A stretch of 7,956 nt of DNA from Candidatus Methylomirabilota bacterium (GTDB taxonomy: Bacteria > Methylomirabilota > Methylomirabilia > Methylomirabilales > JACQHM01), in contig JACQHM010000304.1 in NCBI GenBank assembly GCA_016199025.1, positions 1 to 7,956 of the forward strand. The letters are read 5' to 3'. Positions 5,333 to 7,956 of the stretch are shown here, in pieces; position 1 is the stretch's first letter, and each line of letters starts with the position of its first letter. The notes below the pieces were generated by a model. It had not been told where the DNA came from. It saw only the letters and a program-made list of their open reading frames with translations, and did no database searches. Position numbers and translations under genes: made by a program.

Positions 5333-6430
5333 ATGAAAGGCAAGGCGGCTGTCTTCACCCAGATCGAAAAACCTTTGGAGATCCGAGAGTTCCCGCTTCC
5401 CGATGTGGAGCCGGATGCGATTCTTGTGAAGATCGGCTTGGCGAACATCTGCGGCTCTGACATCCACTTCTGGCGGGGAAGGGGGCCGGGGCTCAAGGGA
5501 GGCATGCCGATCATCCTCGGCCACGAGATGCTCGGACGGATCGAGAAACTCGGGAAGAACGTCAAGACGGACTACATGGGCCATCCCTTACGAGAGGGTG
5601 ATCGGATCATCTATTCGTATTTTCGGCCTTGTGGCCAATGCTGGAGCTGTTTAAGCGGTGAGGCCGCCTGCCCGTATCGGATCAAGCACTGGATCGGCAT
5701 CCCCTGTGATGAGTCCCCCTACTTCAACGGGGCCTTCGCCGACTACTATTATGTCCGTCCGGGGCAGTGGGTCTTCAAAGTCCCCGATGAGCTGCCCGAC
5801 GAGGTTGTCTCCCCGGTGAACTGCGCCACGGCCCAGGTCGTTTATGGCCTCCACAAGGTGGGCATCACGCTGGGAGACACCGTGGTGATCCAGGGGGCGG
5901 GGGGACTCGGCCTGTACGCGGTGGCCGTTGCCCGAGAGATGGGGGCAGCACAGATCATCGCGGTGGATACAATCAAGGAGCGGCTGGAGCTGGCTAAAGA
6001 GTTCGGAGCCGATGTCATCCTGGATGCCTCCACTACCGAGGGACAGGATCGGACCAAGAGGGTTCAGGATCTCACCGGAGGGACCGGGGCCGACGTGGTG
6101 GCCGAGTTCGCCGGTTCCCCCCAGGTGATCGACGAGGGAACCCAGATGCTCCGGTTCGGGGGGCGCTACCTCTGGATCGGTAACATCAACATCGGTCTGA
6201 AAGGGGAGATCGATCCCGCCCAATACGTCCGGGGGACCAGGACGATCTACGGGGTCGTGGCCTACCAGGCCTGGGTCCTTCCCCGGACCCTCGACTTCCT
6301 CAGGCGGACCTTAAAGAAATACCCGTATGCTAAGCTGATCTCCCACAAGTTCCCCTTGGCAGAGGTGAACAAGGCCATGGAGGTGGCCATGGAGAGAAAG
6401 GCCTACCGGGTGGCGCTCCTGCCCGGCTAA
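5333..6430 (+). CDS. Zinc-dependent alcohol dehydrogenase, medium-chain (MDR) superfamily
   Basis: A 365-residue cytoplasmic oxidoreductase of the threonine/alcohol dehydrogenase type. The GroES-like N-terminal domain holds the catalytic zinc site: Cys40 in ANICGSDIH, then His64-Glu65 in GHEMLG, with Cys164 (PVNCATAQVV) in the position of the third or fourth ligand. A complete structural zinc site is present with Cys100, Cys103, Cys106 and Cys113. The Rossmann domain has VVIQGAGGLGLYAV (184-197), and Asp212 at the end of the second strand suggests NAD over NADP. HKFPLAEVNKAME (338-350) is the usual C-terminal helix. Substrate is unknown; threonine dehydrogenase-like, sorbitol dehydrogenase-like and alcohol dehydrogenases share this layout. 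The ATG follows GGGAGGAG. The gene heads a likely two-gene unit, with the binding protein 45 bases downstream and a strong terminator after that, so its substrate may be related to the bound solute (inference). Confidence 0.92.
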   Translation: MKGKAAVFTQIEKPLEIREFPLPDVEPDAILVKIGLANICGSDIHFWRGRGPGLKGGMPIILGHEMLGRIEKLGKNVKTDYMGHPLREGDRIIYSYFRPCGQCWSCLSGEAACPYRIKHWIGIPCDESPYFNGAFADYYYVRPGQWVFKVPDELPDEVVSPVNCATAQVVYGLHKVGITLGDTVVIQGAGGLGLYAVAVAREMGAAQIIAVDTIKERLELAKEFGADVILDASTTEGQDRTKRVQDLTGGTGADVVAEFAGSPQVIDEGTQMLRFGGRYLWIGNINIGLKGEIDPAQYVRGTRTIYGVVAYQAWVLPRTLDFLRRTLKKYPYAKLISHKFPLAEVNKAMEVAMERKAYRVALLPG

Positions 6431-6475
6431 CGGTTCTCTGTTTCCTTGGCTCAGCCGTTCAGGGAGGAGGGGACG

Positions 6476-7756
6476 ATGGCGGATCAGAAAGATGAGCGGA
6501 GAGAAGCAGGGCAAGGCTTCACACGACGGGAATTCATAAAAGCCGCAGGGGCCGTGGGCGCGGGTGCCTTCATGGGGGGGACCTTCCTGCGACTGGCCTC
6601 AGCCCAAGCCACCCCCATCAGGATCGGGTACATCACTCCACGGACGGGGTTCTTAGGCCAGATCGGAGAGTACGGCGTGATGGGGGCCGAGCTAGCCATC
6701 GACGAGGCCAACGCCCGCGGTGGGGTCTTGAAGAGGAAGGTTGAGGTGATCACCGAGGACTCGCCCAACCCCGGCGTGGCCGTGACCAAAGCCACCAAGC
6801 TCATCGAGCGGGACCAGGTGAGCGCCCTCGTCGGCGAGATCAGCAGCGCGTCAGGGCTGGCCATCAGCGAGATTGCCCAGCGCTACAAGCTCCTCTACAT
6901 GAACACCGGCTGGAACAGCGACGAGGGGAGGGGGGCCCGGTGCCAGCGCTATACCTTCCACGTCGAGTGTAACAACACCATGTTCGTCAAGACCATCGGC
7001 CGCTGGCTCGTTCGGGAGCGGAAGATTAAACGGTGGTATTTCCTGACCGCCGACTACGCCTTCGGCCATGACCTCTACCGGGTCTCCAGCCAGTTCCTGA
7101 AGGCGCATGGCGGGGAGAACCTGGGGAATGACATGGTCCCCACGGGAACCCTGGACTACAGCACCTATATCCTGAAGCTTAGGACAGTGAAACCTGACCT
7201 CGTCTTCCTCAATCTGGCCGGCGTCGATCAGACCACGTTCTTAAAGCAATACAGCGAGTTCGGCGCCCCCTTCGAGCTGGCCGGCGGCGTCATGGACATC
7301 GTTCCTTTCTGGGCGGCCGGGGGTGGGGCGCTCTCGGGGGTCTGGCAGACCGAATGGTACTACAAGGTGACCGCGCCAGGCTCTCCAGAGTTCACGGCCC
7401 GGTTCACCAGGCGGTACGGCAAACCCCCTGACAACCAGGCCTGGCAGGACTACACGGCCTTTAGAATCATCTTCGAGTCGATGGAGAAGGCAAAGAGCAC
7501 GAACGGCCGGGATCTGGTCCGGTATCTGGAGGAGGGGGCCCGCTTCGACATCCTGAAAGGGCGGCTGGCCTGGTTCAGGGACTGGGATCACCAGTTGGTC
7601 CAGCCCATGTATATCGTCCGGGTGAAGGACAAGAGTCGGATGAAGGACAGATGGGACATCTTCGAGGTCCTCGAAGAGGTCCCCGGCAAGAACGAGTCCC
7701 TGGACCTGATCCTCCCCACCAAGGAGGAGAACCCCTGTAAGCTCCCCTCCATCTAA
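6476..7756 (+). CDS. Tat-exported ABC-type substrate-binding protein, Leu/Ile/Val-binding (Peripla_BP_6) family
   Basis: A 426-residue periplasmic binding protein. The N-terminus carries a twin-arginine signal: FTRREFIKAAG (15-25) followed by the hydrophobic AVGAGAFMGGTFLRLASAQA, with probable cleavage near ASA-QA (41-45). The mature protein opens with IRIGYITPRTGFLG (48-61) and GVMGAELAIDEANARGG (67-83), then VEVITEDSPNPGVAVTKATKLIERDQVSALVG (89-120) and GEISSASGLAISEIAQ (120-135), all characteristic of type I (LivJ/LivK-like) receptors. YFLTADYAFGHDL (188-200) and the C-terminal QDYTAFRIIFESMEKA (324-339) also fit. Cys156 and Cys165 could form a disulphide, which would fit the periplasm. 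Ligands of this family range from branched-chain amino acids to amides, urea and aromatic acids; the ligand here is not evident. The start at 6476 follows GGGAGGAGG; an upstream frame opening at 6446 lacks such a site. No permease or ATPase gene is present before the terminator. Confidence 0.93.
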   Translation: MADQKDERREAGQGFTRREFIKAAGAVGAGAFMGGTFLRLASAQATPIRIGYITPRTGFLGQIGEYGVMGAELAIDEANARGGVLKRKVEVITEDSPNPGVAVTKATKLIERDQVSALVGEISSASGLAISEIAQRYKLLYMNTGWNSDEGRGARCQRYTFHVECNNTMFVKTIGRWLVRERKIKRWYFLTADYAFGHDLYRVSSQFLKAHGGENLGNDMVPTGTLDYSTYILKLRTVKPDLVFLNLAGVDQTTFLKQYSEFGAPFELAGGVMDIVPFWAAGGGALSGVWQTEWYYKVTAPGSPEFTARFTRRYGKPPDNQAWQDYTAFRIIFESMEKAKSTNGRDLVRYLEEGARFDILKGRLAWFRDWDHQLVQPMYIVRVKDKSRMKDRWDIFEVLEEVPGKNESLDLILPTKEENPCKLPSI

Positions 7757-7813
7757 ACAAGCTGGTTTCTTCCGGCTAGCTCAGGGGCCACGTCACGCGA
7801 GGGAAGTCCTTGG

Positions 7814-7852
7814 AAAGAGGGCCGGGAGGTTTTCATTCCCGGCCCTCTTTTT
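7814..7852 (+). terminator. Strong rho-independent terminator after the binding-protein gene
   Basis: A perfect 14-pair stem joins 7814-7827 and 7837-7850 around a nine-base loop (GGTTTTCAT). The core is GAGGGCCGGGA with its complement, and a run of five T (7848-7852) follows. It ends the unit 58 bases after the binding-protein stop. The A-run on the left arm makes it able to work in both directions. Confidence 0.92.
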
Positions 7853-7894
7853 CTGCCCCACATCAGGGTGGGGATGGCCTCGGAGCAGAGAGGG

Positions 7895-7903
7895 TGCTAT
7901 AAT
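7895..7903 (+). promoter_or_regulatory. Extended -10 promoter reading out of the window
   Basis: TGCTATAAT combines a perfect -10 hexamer (7898-7903) with an extended TGn. A poor -35 TGGCCT (7875-7880) lies 17 bases upstream. Transcription would begin near 7910. The ATG at 7945 reaches a stop after three codons, so the real gene probably starts beyond 7956, with GAGGTGA (7950-7956) as a possible ribosome site. Confidence 0.55.
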
Positions 7904-7956
7904 ACGCCACAAAGAGAGCCCAAGGAAGCAAGAGAGGCCAGGCGATGGCGAGGTGA

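Noticed and set aside
7945..7956. Short frame ATG GCG AGG TGA at the right edge
   Set aside because: Three codons only; it more probably forms part of a ribosome binding region for a gene beyond the window.

Overview
This window comes from a GC-rich bacterium. It carries a compact, self-regulated operon for making NAD from aspartate. On one side is a divergent secreted esterase/peptidase-type hydrolase, and on the other a probable two-gene unit of a zinc alcohol dehydrogenase and a Tat-exported solute-binding protein. Gene families and style (NiaR with NadC, NadA and NadX; a Tat-dependent Leu/Ile/Val-type binding protein; a secreted CocE/NonD hydrolase; heptamer repeats between genes) suggest an uncultured lineage such as Rokubacteria/Methylomirabilota (NC10) or a deltaproteobacterial-like group. 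This placement is a guess from general resemblance and nothing in the window proves it.

Layout. 1-1333 (minus) is a CocE/NonD hydrolase with a signal peptide; its C-terminus runs off the left edge. 1334-1517 is a divergent control region with a good promoter for the rightward operon and two copies of a GTCTTGWCA element. 1518-5074 (plus) is niaR-nadC-nadA-nadX: an NAD-responsive repressor, then quinolinate phosphoribosyltransferase, quinolinate synthase and aspartate dehydrogenase. A palindrome built from two GTCTTGWCA halves lies between niaR and nadC. Two heptanucleotide tandem-repeat tracts lie between nadC and nadA. nadA and nadX overlap by ATGA. 5075-5332 is a gene-free stretch with a strong promoter (consensus -35, extended -10) and a small stem-loop. 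5333-6430 is the alcohol dehydrogenase and 6476-7756 the binding protein, closed by a very strong intrinsic terminator at 7814-7852. An extended -10 promoter at 7895-7903 fires out of the right edge.

How the genes work together. NadX oxidises L-aspartate to iminoaspartate. NadA condenses this with dihydroxyacetone phosphate to quinolinate. NadC converts quinolinate and PRPP to nicotinate mononucleotide. No nadB is present in the window and NadX is the likely substitute. NiaR is inferred to bind the repeated GTCTTGWCA elements and shut the operon down when niacin/NAD is plentiful. The dehydrogenase and binding-protein genes look like a separate transcript. No permease or ATPase genes accompany the binding protein here.

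I found no mobile element, CRISPR array, tRNA or rRNA gene. I do not see a radically new system. The points most worth a second look are the operator architecture, the heptamer tracts and the orphan binding protein paired with a dehydrogenase.
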